This document shows, piece by piece, positions 24,302 to 31,719 of a DNA stretch of 64,000 bases. A program made the position numbers and the translations under genes. How positions within the stretch are numbered: the first letter of the stretch is position 1; each line of letters begins with the position of its first letter. The notes beneath the pieces were generated by a model, which was given only the letters and a program-made list of their open reading frames with translations, had not been told where the DNA came from and did not search any database. The stretch lies in assembly GCF_026015295.1 (NCBI RefSeq), contig NZ_JAPDUW010000001.1:1178001-1242000 (forward strand). Direction: 5' to 3'. The DNA comes from Segatella copri. Lineage in GTDB: Bacteria; Bacteroidota; Bacteroidia; Bacteroidales; Bacteroidaceae.

Positions 24302-24458
24302 CGGTCATTTTCGGTCATGGTCATTTCCGGTCATTTTCGTTTCGGGGGAGAAAAGGTCATCTATAGTATAATATAAATAATATTTATATTTACTATAGCT
24401 CAAAATGACCCAACTCATTTTGAAAATGACCGAAAATGACCATGACCGGAAATGACCG
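24302..24458. repeat. Large cruciform: 38-bp inverted repeat of ggtcatt units
   Basis: Arms 24302-24339 and 24421-24458 are complementary with two mismatches and consist of iterated ggtcatt(tt) words. The 81-bp centre contains a second dyad (ctatagta 24361-24368, tactatag 24391-24398) around an AT-rich third dyad (aatataaat/atttatatt). Similar ggtcatt arrays occur at 26361-26416 and 33422-33477. No protein is encoded. A replication, packaging or recombination site is possible. Confidence 0.65.
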
Positions 24459-24598
24459 CTTTTGCCTTTCTTTGTTCTCCATTGTATTTTTTCTGCGTTT
24501 TTCTGTTATTTGCAATAAAGTTCAGATAGAAAATCAATAGAACTTATTGTATTACAGCTACTTATAGCCTTTCTCGCATAGAAAGTTAGGGTGAAAGC

Positions 24599-24629
24599 TT
24601 GTATTCTGCCCAAAAATGTTGTATCTTTG
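24599..24629 (+). promoter_or_regulatory. Promoter of the HU-like gene
   Basis: TTG at 24599-24601, a 20-nt spacer and TATCTTTG at 24622-24629. The leader to 24803 is about 165 nt and holds several short inverted repeats (for example ccccg...cgggg), so it may be structured. Confidence 0.7.
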
Positions 24630-24802
24630 CACCGGCAATCGAAAGAACAGCCTTTTATGCCTTGCTCGGGTCTTCTATTAAGACCAACACGGGTCATAAA
24701 TGATGGCAGGCGCCGGTCATCAATGAAGACCCCGAAAACGGCAAGAACGGGGCGTTCTGGGGAGTTGCAAAACAAAGGACTCTAAACATACTACAAACAA
24801 CT

Positions 24803-25477
24803 ATGATTAATTACAGCATCGTAATGCGTAGCGTGAACGCAAATCTTCTGGAAATCAACCAGGCGAAGTCACGCATCAACCAGGCAAAGAAGGAGGGTAC
24901 AACCCCTGACCCAAAGGACCTGGAACTCGTGAAGACTGAGAAGCAGAATGCTTTCGCCATCTCACAGTACACTGACATCATGACCATCGAGAAGTTTGCC
25001 AAGCACATCACTTCACATGGTAGCGTTTATTCGAGAGCTGACATCAGCGCCATCCTCTACATCGCCGTAGACTGCATGCGTGAGATGTTGCTCGAGGGCA
25101 AGAAAATCCGTCTGGGCGATCTTGGTGATTTCTCTCTCCTTCTCACCTCAAAGGGTGCCGAGGATGCCGACAAGTTCACCTCGCAGAACATCACCGGCGT
25201 GAAGGTTCAGTGGGAGCCTGGTCAGGAGTTCAAGAACCTTCGCGATGACGCCGAGTTTAACCTCGTAGCCAGCCGCAGTGCTCAGGCAGCCGTTATCAAG
25301 GCGATTAAGGAGGGTAAGACCAACGTTGACCTCAACGCGCCAACTACTCCGGATAATACGCCAGGCGGTTCTACCCCAGGTGGTTCAAACACCGGTCAGA
25401 CCGGCAGCGATGGTCAAGGCTCTGAATCAGGCGGCGGTACTACCGGCAAGGACGATACTGGCGACGGCCTTGAATAG
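24803..25477 (+). CDS. HU-family DNA-binding protein with glycine-rich tail
   Basis: A 224-residue protein. Residues about 1-160 resemble the Bacteroidetes HU-like family (DUF4469/HU-related): SQYTDIMTIEKFAKHITSHG, then YSRADISAILYIAVDCMREM and IRLGDLGDFSLLLTS. The last 45 residues are low-complexity Gly/Ser/Thr/Asp (TPGGSTPGGSNTGQTGSDG). It probably binds DNA and belongs to the HU/smalltalk/amidase locus widespread in Bacteroidales. A fragment of a closely related gene (same ITSHGSVYSRADIS motif) lies at 35457-35513. The locus function is unknown. Confidence 0.85.
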   Translation: MINYSIVMRSVNANLLEINQAKSRINQAKKEGTTPDPKDLELVKTEKQNAFAISQYTDIMTIEKFAKHITSHGSVYSRADISAILYIAVDCMREMLLEGKKIRLGDLGDFSLLLTSKGAEDADKFTSQNITGVKVQWEPGQEFKNLRDDAEFNLVASRSAQAAVIKAIKEGKTNVDLNAPTTPDNTPGGSTPGGSNTGQTGSDGQGSESGGGTTGKDDTGDGLE

Positions 25478-25482
25478 CCCAA

Positions 25483-25524
25483 GGATAGACTGGCTAGGGT
25501 GCTAGCCCCTAGCCCAGCCTATCC
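25483..25524 (+). terminator. Strong hairpin after the HU-like gene
   Basis: Stem of about 17 bp (ggatagactggctaggg with its near complement ending cctatcc). Without a T-run it may only attenuate transcription or stabilise the upstream mRNA before the smalltalk gene. Confidence 0.55.
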
Positions 25525-25572
25525 GCCCACAAAAAGTAAACATGAAACACTAAACATTAAACACTAAAAAAG

Positions 25573-25668
25573 ATGAAAGCGAACACTTGGAAAACAATTC
25601 TTCAGATAGCCATCAGCATACTGACCGCTATCGCTACTACGCTCGGAGTTACGAGCTGCATGGGATAA
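25573..25668 (+). CDS. Smalltalk protein
   Basis: A 31-residue peptide: MKANTWKTILQIAISILTAI, then ATTLGVTSCMG. It has one hydrophobic helix and a terminal cysteine that resembles a lipobox (TSC). Tiny proteins of this exact style, named smalltalk in genome annotation, follow HU-like genes in Bacteroidales. It starts 95 bp after the HU-like gene and is likely in the same operon. It may be a membrane peptide or small lipoprotein; the role is unknown. Confidence 0.85.
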   Translation: MKANTWKTILQIAISILTAIATTLGVTSCMG

Positions 25669-25723
25669 AGAACATGGAGTCCACCTTTTATAATAAGCAG
25701 ACTCATCCATAAAAATGAAAATC

Positions 25724-25767
25724 GACCGCTCACCTCAGAGATATTCCCCGAGGAGAGCGGTCTTTTT
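25724..25767 (+). terminator. Rho-independent terminator
   Basis: Stem gaccgct/agcggtc with inner cctc/gagg and a TTTTT tail, closing the HU-smalltalk operon. Confidence 0.85.
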
Positions 25768-25850
25768 CGTTTCTGCCGAGAATTGTATCACCAGCTTCTT
25801 CATAACCATTTACACCAACAGCTAAAACTTCCTTATAAGACTCTGCATAG

Positions 25851-26351
25851 TTAAGTATGGCAGATGTTTACAACTATCCATTTACCACTTTTTCTACCGC
25901 CTTCACGTTTCAAGATTCCCTTGGCTTGAAGAGCAGCAATATCTCTTTCAATAGTACGTGTCGTTACAGTTTTCTTTCCCGACATTCTCTGCGCCAATTC
26001 CGGAATCGTTATTTCCGGATGAAGTTTAACAACTGAAATGATATTCTGCTGACGTTCAGAAAGTTCAATCAGTTTTTCTTTCCCGACATTTTTTAAGTTT
26101 TTCCCGACATTTATCACGACATCATCATCCATAGATCTTTCATACTGTTCTATCTCAGCCTTAAGATTTTTGATATGTTCTTGAAGCATGAAAGACTGGA
26201 ATGGTAACATCGACTCTTCTTCTCGAGATGCATTAAGAGCTTCAATATAAGCTGCCTTATCATCAGTCATTACCTTTGTCGGAACAAGATTAAATTCAAA
26301 CTGAAGGTGGTTCATGATGAGACGCGACATTCTGCCATTTCCATTTTCCAA
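25851..26351 (-). pseudogene. Fic-family protein lacking its N-terminal half
   Basis: A 166-residue frame begins inside the Fic motif: ENGNGRMSRLIMNHLQFEFN, but the catalytic histidine and everything before it are absent. The rest is intact: linker, then a winged-helix domain (ITIPELAQRMSGKKTVTTRT; TIERDIAALQAKGILKREGG). Fic proteins AMPylate targets. The break coincides with the ggtcatt repeat at 26361-26416, which marks the junction. Without the histidine the remnant cannot be catalytically active, although the DNA-binding part could still be made. Confidence 0.8.
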
Positions 26352-26360
26352 TACCTAAAT

Positions 26361-26416
26361 CCGGTCATTTTCGGTCACGGTCATTAAGGTCATTAAGGAT
26401 TTCAGATTATCAAAAT
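26361..26416. repeat. Dispersed ggtcatt repeat, copy A
   Basis: About 55 bp, containing ggtcacggtcattaaggtca and continuing to tcaaaat, nearly the same as 33422-33477. It sits exactly where the Fic gene is cut. Confidence 0.65.
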
Positions 26417-26503
26417 AGCCCTCTATCTTATAAAATAAGGTTAAATCAAGTTCGTGCAGCGAACAAAATCCATCCATAAAATCACTTTTCTGAATATTTT
26501 TTG

Positions 26504-26574
26504 TATTTTTGCAGAAATAAAATGCGCCAACATGGGGTTTGAGCATGGCTTATCTCCCTAGATTACAGGCGCAT
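26504..26574 (+). promoter_or_regulatory. Promoter and structured leader of the esterase operon
   Basis: TATTTTTG at 26504-26511. The leader contains atgcgcc (26522-26528) and its complement ggcgcat (26568-26574), closing a 39-nt loop with weaker inner pairing. It might be a regulatory RNA element; no known riboswitch was recognised. Confidence 0.4.
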
Positions 26575-26594
26575 CATTATCAAATGATTAGAGC

Positions 26595-27395
26595 ATGAAG
26601 AAGATATTATTCCTACACGGATTCTTCGCCACGGGCAGCTGTCCGATGGCGAGGGCCTTGAAAGAGGCGTTTGAGGGGACGGCGGTGGTGTTGACTCCCG
26701 ACCTCCCTTTACACCCCAAGGAGGCACTGAAGGAGATTCGCTCCATCATCGACCGGGAACAGCCCGACTTGCTTCTGGGCAACAGTTGCGGCTCTTTCCT
26801 CGCCCAGATGCTGGCTCCGGTGGTGGGCATTCCTGCCCTGCTGGGCAATCCGTATTTCATGATGACGGAGTTTCTGAAGGAGCGAATCGGCGAGCATGAA
26901 TACAAGGCGCCGAGAAGGGACGGCAATCAGCGGCTGGTGATTGACGAGGCGCTGATTGAGGAGTTTGCGGAACTGGAAGCCGTGCAGTTCGATCATTGCA
27001 ACCCCTATTATAAGGATCGTGTGTGGGGACTTTTTGGTGAGCAGGACACCCTGGCTCACTTCTCCCCTCTCTTCCTGCAGCATTACAATCAAGCCTTCCA
27101 TTTCCCTGGCGGTCATACGCCTACAGAGCAGGAGGTGAAGACCTGGTACGCTCCCCTTGCCCAGAAAATGCTGATGGAGTTTTCTACAAAGGAAGAAAGA
27201 TATTTCCAGCACTTTAAGGGCGGCAAATATAAATTCATCCATTCTGCCTTCGACTCCGAGACTCAGGAGCGCATGGTGGTTTATCAGGCTCTCTATGGAG
27301 ACCAAGCCTATTGGGTAAGACCAGAAAAGATGTTCTTCGGGAAAGTTACAAGGGACGGCAGAACTTTCAATCGTTTCACGGAAATAGACAGATAA
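26595..27395 (+). CDS. YqiA-type alpha/beta hydrolase fused to DUF1653
   Basis: A 266-residue protein with two domains. Residues 1-190 are a UPF0227/YqiA-like esterase: FLHGFFATG, the nucleophile elbow LLGNSCGSFLA (Ser at about 69), an acidic residue in GEQDTLAHF and the histidine in FPGGHTPTEQE. Residues about 197-265 are DUF1653: RYFQHFKGGKYKFIHSAFDS, ending VTRDGRTFNRFTEI. DUF1653 is normally a small stand-alone protein, so the fusion is noteworthy. The substrate is unknown. It is followed 2 bp later by a thioredoxin gene. Confidence 0.88.
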   Translation: MKKILFLHGFFATGSCPMARALKEAFEGTAVVLTPDLPLHPKEALKEIRSIIDREQPDLLLGNSCGSFLAQMLAPVVGIPALLGNPYFMMTEFLKERIGEHEYKAPRRDGNQRLVIDEALIEEFAELEAVQFDHCNPYYKDRVWGLFGEQDTLAHFSPLFLQHYNQAFHFPGGHTPTEQEVKTWYAPLAQKMLMEFSTKEERYFQHFKGGKYKFIHSAFDSETQERMVVYQALYGDQAYWVRPEKMFFGKVTRDGRTFNRFTEIDR

Positions 27396-27397
27396 TT

Positions 27398-27697
27398 ATG
27401 GAGACATTCAATAATGTAATAAACAGTGGCCAGCTTGTTCTGGTCGATTTCTTTGCTACTTGGTGCCAACCTTGCAAGGCGATGCACCCCATTCTGGAGC
27501 AGGTGAAGAGTGTGTTGGGCGACCGCATCCGAATCATCAAGGTGGATGTGGACAAGTACGGCGTAACAGCAAGCCAATACCGTATCCAATCCGTGCCTAC
27601 GCTGATGCTCTTCCGCAACGGAGAAGTATTGTGGCGCACAAGCGGTGTGGTAGATAAAGCCGAACTTCTGGCTACGCTTGATCCATTCTTGATATAA
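27398..27697 (+). CDS. Thioredoxin
   Basis: A 99-residue thioredoxin: active site DFFATWCQPCKAM (WCQPC rather than the classic WCGPC), the cis-proline in SVPTLMLF, and the usual ending. The start at 27398 is chosen because it gives the canonical length and lies 2 bp after the esterase stop; a longer frame from 27311 would overlap the esterase. It reduces disulfides in the cytoplasm, assuming a thioredoxin reductase elsewhere. Confidence 0.92.
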   Translation: METFNNVINSGQLVLVDFFATWCQPCKAMHPILEQVKSVLGDRIRIIKVDVDKYGVTASQYRIQSVPTLMLFRNGEVLWRTSGVVDKAELLATLDPFLI

Positions 27698-27730
27698 CAG
27701 ATGAAAAGAATAAAGGAGTAAAATAGGAAA

Positions 27731-28030
27731 ATGAGCATGAATACATTACATAGTTACCTCGCCTACTATCTCCTTGCTATCAATGCAGTTGCATTCATCG
27801 TGTATGGCATTGATAAGTACAAGGCAAAGAAAGCCAAATGGCGCATTCCGGAAGTAACGCTTTTATTGCTGGCTGTCATTGGAGGAAGCGTCGGGGCATG
27901 GATGGGAATGAAAGTCTGGCACCATAAGACGATGCACAAGAAATTCAAATACGGCATTCCTGCCATTCTGCTGATACAGATTGCGCTGATGGCGTATTTG
28001 CACATGAATCTTTGGAAACAAATAGTTTGA
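27731..28030 (+). CDS. DUF1294 membrane protein
   Basis: A 99-residue protein with hydrophobic segments at about 9-28, 41-60 and 76-95 and the DUF1294 signature: YGIDKYKAKKAKWRIPE, then GGSVGAWMGMKVWHHKTMHK. This family is a small inner-membrane protein of unknown function. It overlaps the longest form of the next gene. Probably in the operon with thioredoxin. Confidence 0.9.
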   Translation: MSMNTLHSYLAYYLLAINAVAFIVYGIDKYKAKKAKWRIPEVTLLLLAVIGGSVGAWMGMKVWHHKTMHKKFKYGIPAILLIQIALMAYLHMNLWKQIV

Positions 28031-28038
28031 AGAAAATT

Positions 28039-28284
28039 ATGGCAATGACAATTGATACAACAAACCTCTGTTCGCATCTTCAAAAGAAGTTGTTTGAACC
28101 TGAGGGAGTATATTATCCTATCTGGCAAGCCATGCAGAATGATGAGGAGTTGACTGCCGTGGTTCGCTCACGACAGCTTCATATTTATCGTAATGGTAAA
28201 AAGATTCTCATTCTCGCTGGCAAGGCTCAGCCGAAGATTATCAGAGAGGATAAACTGAACGAATTGATTAAGAAAATAATATAA
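28039..28284 (+). CDS. Small protein of unknown function
   Basis: An 81-residue protein, MAMTIDTTNLCSHLQKKLFE at its start and EDKLNELIKKII at its end. The start at 28039 avoids overlap with DUF1294. No family recognised; a beta-hairpin with RQLHIYRNGKKILILAG is likely. It abuts the next gene without a gap. Parts of it are duplicated at 29126-29200. Confidence 0.65.
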   Translation: MAMTIDTTNLCSHLQKKLFEPEGVYYPIWQAMQNDEELTAVVRSRQLHIYRNGKKILILAGKAQPKIIREDKLNELIKKII

Positions 28285-29025
28285 ATGATTAAGAAAGAAG
28301 AAGTTATATCTTTTGTATGGCAGCATATTCTGCTGCTCGTTTCGCTCTATGTAATGACTTTCGGAGTCGCAGCATGTGTGCGAAGTCAGTTAGGTTCAAG
28401 CGTTATTTCCACCATCCCTTACGTGATGGCTTCGGCAGGTAAGATGCTTGATTACATCCCAGGATGGACTATCGGCGGCTACACCATCATGATGAATGCG
28501 ATCTTCGTGGTGCTGCAGATTCTGATTCTGAGAAGAAACTTCGAGTGGGTGCAACTCTTCCAGCTCGCAATCGGCTTTATCTTCGGAATGTTCATAGACC
28601 TCAATATGGTGCTTACACAGTGGATGATTTCAGAAAATATCCTGGTCAATGCCCTTGTGCAGATTGCCGGTTGCACCATCCTCGGTTTCGGAATTGCCAT
28701 GGAGGTGAAGTGCGGCTCAGTAACCATGCCTGGCGAGGGCATTTCCATCGCCATTCACAAGGTTACCGGCTGGCCTTTCCCTAAAGCCAAGATTCGGGTG
28801 GACATCACGCTCGTGGTCTTGGCCGTCTTGTTCTGTTTCCTGCTTCTCGGTTCATGGAAATGGGAGATCGTGGGCATCGGAACGCTCTTCGCCATGGTCT
28901 ATGTAGGTGTTACAGTTCGCCTATTCAACAAACATCTTGCATGGTTCGACCGCCTGCTCCACTATCGTCCAGGTTGCCGAAGATATGTTTACGGACTTGC
29001 CCGATACATAAAAAGACAGATGTAA
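28285..29025 (+). CDS. YczE/YitT-like membrane protein
   Basis: A 246-residue protein with five or six membrane helices. The signature is FGVAACVRSQLGSSVISTIP, later FIFGMFIDLNMVL and GSVTMPGEGISIAIHKVTGW, typical of the YczE/DUF6198 family of integral membrane proteins of unknown function. It directly follows the preceding stop codon, so it is part of the same operon. The last segment is basic (RRYVYGLARYIKRQM) and cytoplasmic. Confidence 0.85.
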   Translation: MIKKEEVISFVWQHILLLVSLYVMTFGVAACVRSQLGSSVISTIPYVMASAGKMLDYIPGWTIGGYTIMMNAIFVVLQILILRRNFEWVQLFQLAIGFIFGMFIDLNMVLTQWMISENILVNALVQIAGCTILGFGIAMEVKCGSVTMPGEGISIAIHKVTGWPFPKAKIRVDITLVVLAVLFCFLLLGSWKWEIVGIGTLFAMVYVGVTVRLFNKHLAWFDRLLHYRPGCRRYVYGLARYIKRQM

Positions 29026-29069
29026 GTTTTTCTAAATATGAATAAAAATGGAAACAGAAAGAATTTTAG

Positions 29070-29200
29070 CTTGTGGGTGGTGACAAGGATATGGTTAAAG
29101 TGTTTAAGTACAAAGGATAAAAATAAATCTCTGTTCACATCTTCAAAAGAAGTTGTTTGAACCAGATGGAGTACATTATCCTATCTGGCAAGGCTCAGCC
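29070..29200 (+). pseudogene. Duplicated gene debris
   Basis: 29070-29120 encodes LVGGDKDMVKVFKYKG and a stop, nearly the same as the acetyltransferase tail at 30861-31010. 29126-29200 repeats parts of the 28039-28284 gene with an internal deletion. No gene is supported elsewhere in 29026-29379. Confidence 0.7.
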
Positions 29201-29379
29201 GAAGATGCAATTCTGATGTGGGCAATGAGAAAGCTATGGAATAGGAGCACTATTCAGACTCGGAGTATGTAGTCTGATTTCTGCATCAATGTTTAACGGT
29301 CTGACTAAGCGACTTGTTAAAATAGTCAAAAATAGAACAGAAAAACAAATAAAAGTTCGTTTTCTATTCCAATTTTTAC

Positions 29380-29387
29380 TATTTTTG
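29380..29387 (+). promoter_or_regulatory. -7 element of the abiE operon
   Basis: TATTTTTG ends 4 nt before the first ATG at 29392, so transcription should start at or next to the start codon. The mRNA would be leaderless or nearly so. No clear -33 TTG is seen. Confidence 0.6.
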
Positions 29388-29391
29388 CACC

Positions 29392-30018
29392 ATGATAATG
29401 GATTTAGAACATATAGGTAACATACCAGTCAGTACTTCAGCTATAGCTTCATTGTTTACAAATATTGAAGCAGGGAATCAGAAAGTACGCAGTCTTGAGG
29501 CGGCTCATAAAATTATCCGACTCAAGAAGGGGCTTTATGTGGTAGCCCCAAATGTGTCTCGTGTTGCTCTATCCACAGAACTGATAGCCAATCATCTTTA
29601 TGCCCCTTCGTATGTGTCAATGCAGACAGCATTACGTTATTATGGATTAATACCAGAAGCTGTTTACACTACTCAGTCTATGACACTAAAGCACTCCCGT
29701 AGTTTTGATACTCCTGTCGGGCGTTTTGAGTATAAGAACATGTCAAGAGAAGCCTTTTCAATAGGGATTACAAGCATCAACATGCAGAGTTACGCCTTTC
29801 TGATGGCAACACCAGAAAAAGCGCTCTGTGACTTAATCGCAAATTCTCCGAAGGTTAATTTACGTTACCAGAAGGATGTAGAGAACTATCTGGAGGAGGA
29901 CATCCGAATGGAAATAGATGATTTCAGAAATATGGACATAAGTATATTTGAACGATATGCTCAGGTTGGAAAAAAGTCTAAATCCATAGAAACTCTAATT
30001 AAATATTTAAGGAAATGA
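29392..30018 (+). CDS. abiEi: AbiEi-type antitoxin/transcriptional regulator
   Basis: A 208-residue protein of the AbiEi family. It has an N-terminal winged-helix region (IGNIPVSTSAIASLFTNIEA, then RLKKGLYVV) and the antitoxin domain: NHLYAPSYVSMQTALRYYGL, then PVGRFEYKNMSREAF and ATPEKALCDLI. In type IV AbiE systems it represses its own operon and counters the AbiEii nucleotidyltransferase. It overlaps abiEii by 4 bp. A second ATG lies 6 bp downstream; with the promoter so close, either would be nearly leaderless. Confidence 0.9.
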   Translation: MIMDLEHIGNIPVSTSAIASLFTNIEAGNQKVRSLEAAHKIIRLKKGLYVVAPNVSRVALSTELIANHLYAPSYVSMQTALRYYGLIPEAVYTTQSMTLKHSRSFDTPVGRFEYKNMSREAFSIGITSINMQSYAFLMATPEKALCDLIANSPKVNLRYQKDVENYLEEDIRMEIDDFRNMDISIFERYAQVGKKSKSIETLIKYLRK

Positions 30019-30845
30019 ACACAAACGAGATATTCAATCAAATGCTTTCGAGCTATGACATAACGACCGAGCTGCAAAAGCGCAATGCTATCTTTGAAGT
30101 CAACCAGCAGATTATTCTTTCTGGTCTTTACAATGGTGGCTTTTTCAACGAGGCAGCTTTCTATGGTGGAACATGTCTACGTATATTCCATGGATTGCAT
30201 CGTTTCTCTGAGGATATGGATTTTTCCCTGCTTGCTCCGAATGAAAACTTTGATTTTACACATTATTTTCAGCCCATCATTGACCAATTCGCTATGGTAG
30301 GTAGAGAGGTTGAAATCAGAAAGAAGGACAAAAAGAACTTTGGAAAAGTGGAGTCTGCCTTTCTGAAAGACAACACAGATGTATATGACATTACATTCCA
30401 AACTGAGAAATCTGTCAAGATCAAGATTGAAGTTGATACTCAACCTCCTTTGAAATTCCAAACAGAACAGAAGTTGCTTCTGCTCCCCCAATCTTTCATG
30501 ACACGATGTTTCACTTTGCCAGCCCTCTTTGCAGGAAAGATGCATGCACTGGTGTATCGTGCCTGGAAGAACAGAGTCAAGGGACGTGATTGGTATGACT
30601 TCGAATGGTATGTTCGCCACAATGTTCCTCTTGACTTTACTCACTTGTGCGAAAGAGCCTTACAGTTCAATCACGAAGAGCTTGACAAGGAGACGTTCCT
30701 TCAAAAACTGAATGAAAGACTTGCCACGGCAGACATGAATCAAATAAAGGCAGACGTATTGCCTTTTGTCAGGAATCCCAAAGAGTTGGATATTTGGTCG
30801 AATGACTATTTTATGGAACTTGCAAAAATGATCAGATTTGAATGA
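30015..30845 (+). CDS. abiEii: AbiEii-type nucleotidyltransferase toxin
   Basis: A 276-residue protein with the nucleotidyltransferase pattern of AbiEii/DUF1814: FYGGTCLRIFHGLHRFSEDM, then DFSLL (metal-binding D-x-D), a third acidic residue in KIKIEVDTQPP, and the conserved GKMHALVYRAW, GRDWYDFEWYV. Such toxins transfer nucleotides to tRNA or other targets and cause abortive phage infection. All motifs look intact, so it is likely functional. It is translationally coupled to its antitoxin. The pair sits between duplicated acetyltransferase debris, as expected of an inserted cassette. Confidence 0.93.
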   Translation: MNTNEIFNQMLSSYDITTELQKRNAIFEVNQQIILSGLYNGGFFNEAAFYGGTCLRIFHGLHRFSEDMDFSLLAPNENFDFTHYFQPIIDQFAMVGREVEIRKKDKKNFGKVESAFLKDNTDVYDITFQTEKSVKIKIEVDTQPPLKFQTEQKLLLLPQSFMTRCFTLPALFAGKMHALVYRAWKNRVKGRDWYDFEWYVRHNVPLDFTHLCERALQFNHEELDKETFLQKLNERLATADMNQIKADVLPFVRNPKELDIWSNDYFMELAKMIRFE

Positions 30846-30860
30846 AAGAAACATTTAGAA

Positions 30861-31010
30861 AACATCTGGGTAGACCATTTTACAGGCAATCCTGCATCGG
30901 GAAGAGTCATGGAGAAATGCGGTTTCTCTGACACCGGAATGCTGAACAGATGCAGCCAGCTTGTGGGTGGCGACAAGGATATTGTCAAAGTGTTTAAGTA
31001 CACAGGATAA
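30861..31010 (+). pseudogene. C-terminal end of a GNAT acetyltransferase
   Basis: Frame NIWVDHFTGNPASGRVMEKC, then GFSDTGMLNRCSQLVGGDKD and a stop at 31008. This is the acetyl-CoA-binding end of a GNAT N-acetyltransferase (N..S..V.EK.GF). The front half is missing, apparently replaced by the abiE genes. A second copy of its last codons is at 29070-29120, left of abiE. Confidence 0.8.
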
Positions 31011-31018
31011 AATATAAA

Positions 31019-31693
31019 ATGAACATGAATTTTCCAGAAATATATTCAGCAACAGGCATGATGGAGCTGATTCAGAAAATCGGCTTCCTCCCCCTCCTCG
31101 ACAGCGGCATTGAAGGATTCTCTGCCGAAGACATCGTGGCGGAGGATTGCGGTTACGTAAGACTTCCTGAAGGCGGTTGGGACTGGCCATTATGGAAATG
31201 GAAGGGCGAGATTGTGCAGGAAATGCCGTGTATGTACGGAAAGTTCTTCAACAAGAAAGCGGGATTCATCAGCCAGGAATGGTGGCCGGACTTCTGTAAC
31301 TATAGAAGAAGCAAATACCCCCGTCCGGATGAATAATCGATAGAAGGAGCCATTCTCTGCACGCTTCAATCTACCGGCAGTCTCATCACAAGAGAACTTC
31401 GCGCAGCCTGCGGTTTCACGGGCAAGGGAATGAGAAGCAAGTTTGACGGTTATCTCACCCGACTGGAAATGGCAACTTACATCGTGACCGAGGATTTCAT
31501 CTATCCTCGTGACAAGCACAATCACGAATATGGCTGGGGTTGGTCGCTGCTTAATACTCCCGAAGATCTCTATGGCAGGGAGGTTTGCCAATGCAACCGA
31601 ACTCCCGAAGAGTCTTATCAGAGGATTTTCGAGCATCTGAAAGAAATCCTGCCTGATACCTCGGATAAACAGATCATTAAATTAATAGGATAA
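31019..31693 (+). pseudogene. AlkZ-related gene with an in-frame stop
   Basis: The first frame gives 105 residues (FPEIYSATGMMELIQKIGFL to RSKYPRPDE) and meets TAA at 31334-31336. The same frame continues without interruption for 118 codons: SIEGAILCTLQSTGSLITRE, then FDGYLTRLEMATYIVTEDFI, to a stop at 31691. Together they resemble an AlkZ-related (winged-helix DNA glycosylase family) protein. A single base change such as GAA to TAA would explain the stop. Reading frame and both halves are otherwise well preserved, so the mutation is recent or the stop is read through. Confidence 0.75.
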
Positions 31694-31719
31694 AAATAAT
31701 CAAAATAATTAGGATAAAA

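Noticed and set aside
31334..31336. Possible stop-codon recoding in the AlkZ-related gene
   Set aside because: UAA is not a known recoding signal in Bacteroidales and no stimulatory structure was evident; a nonsense mutation is simpler.
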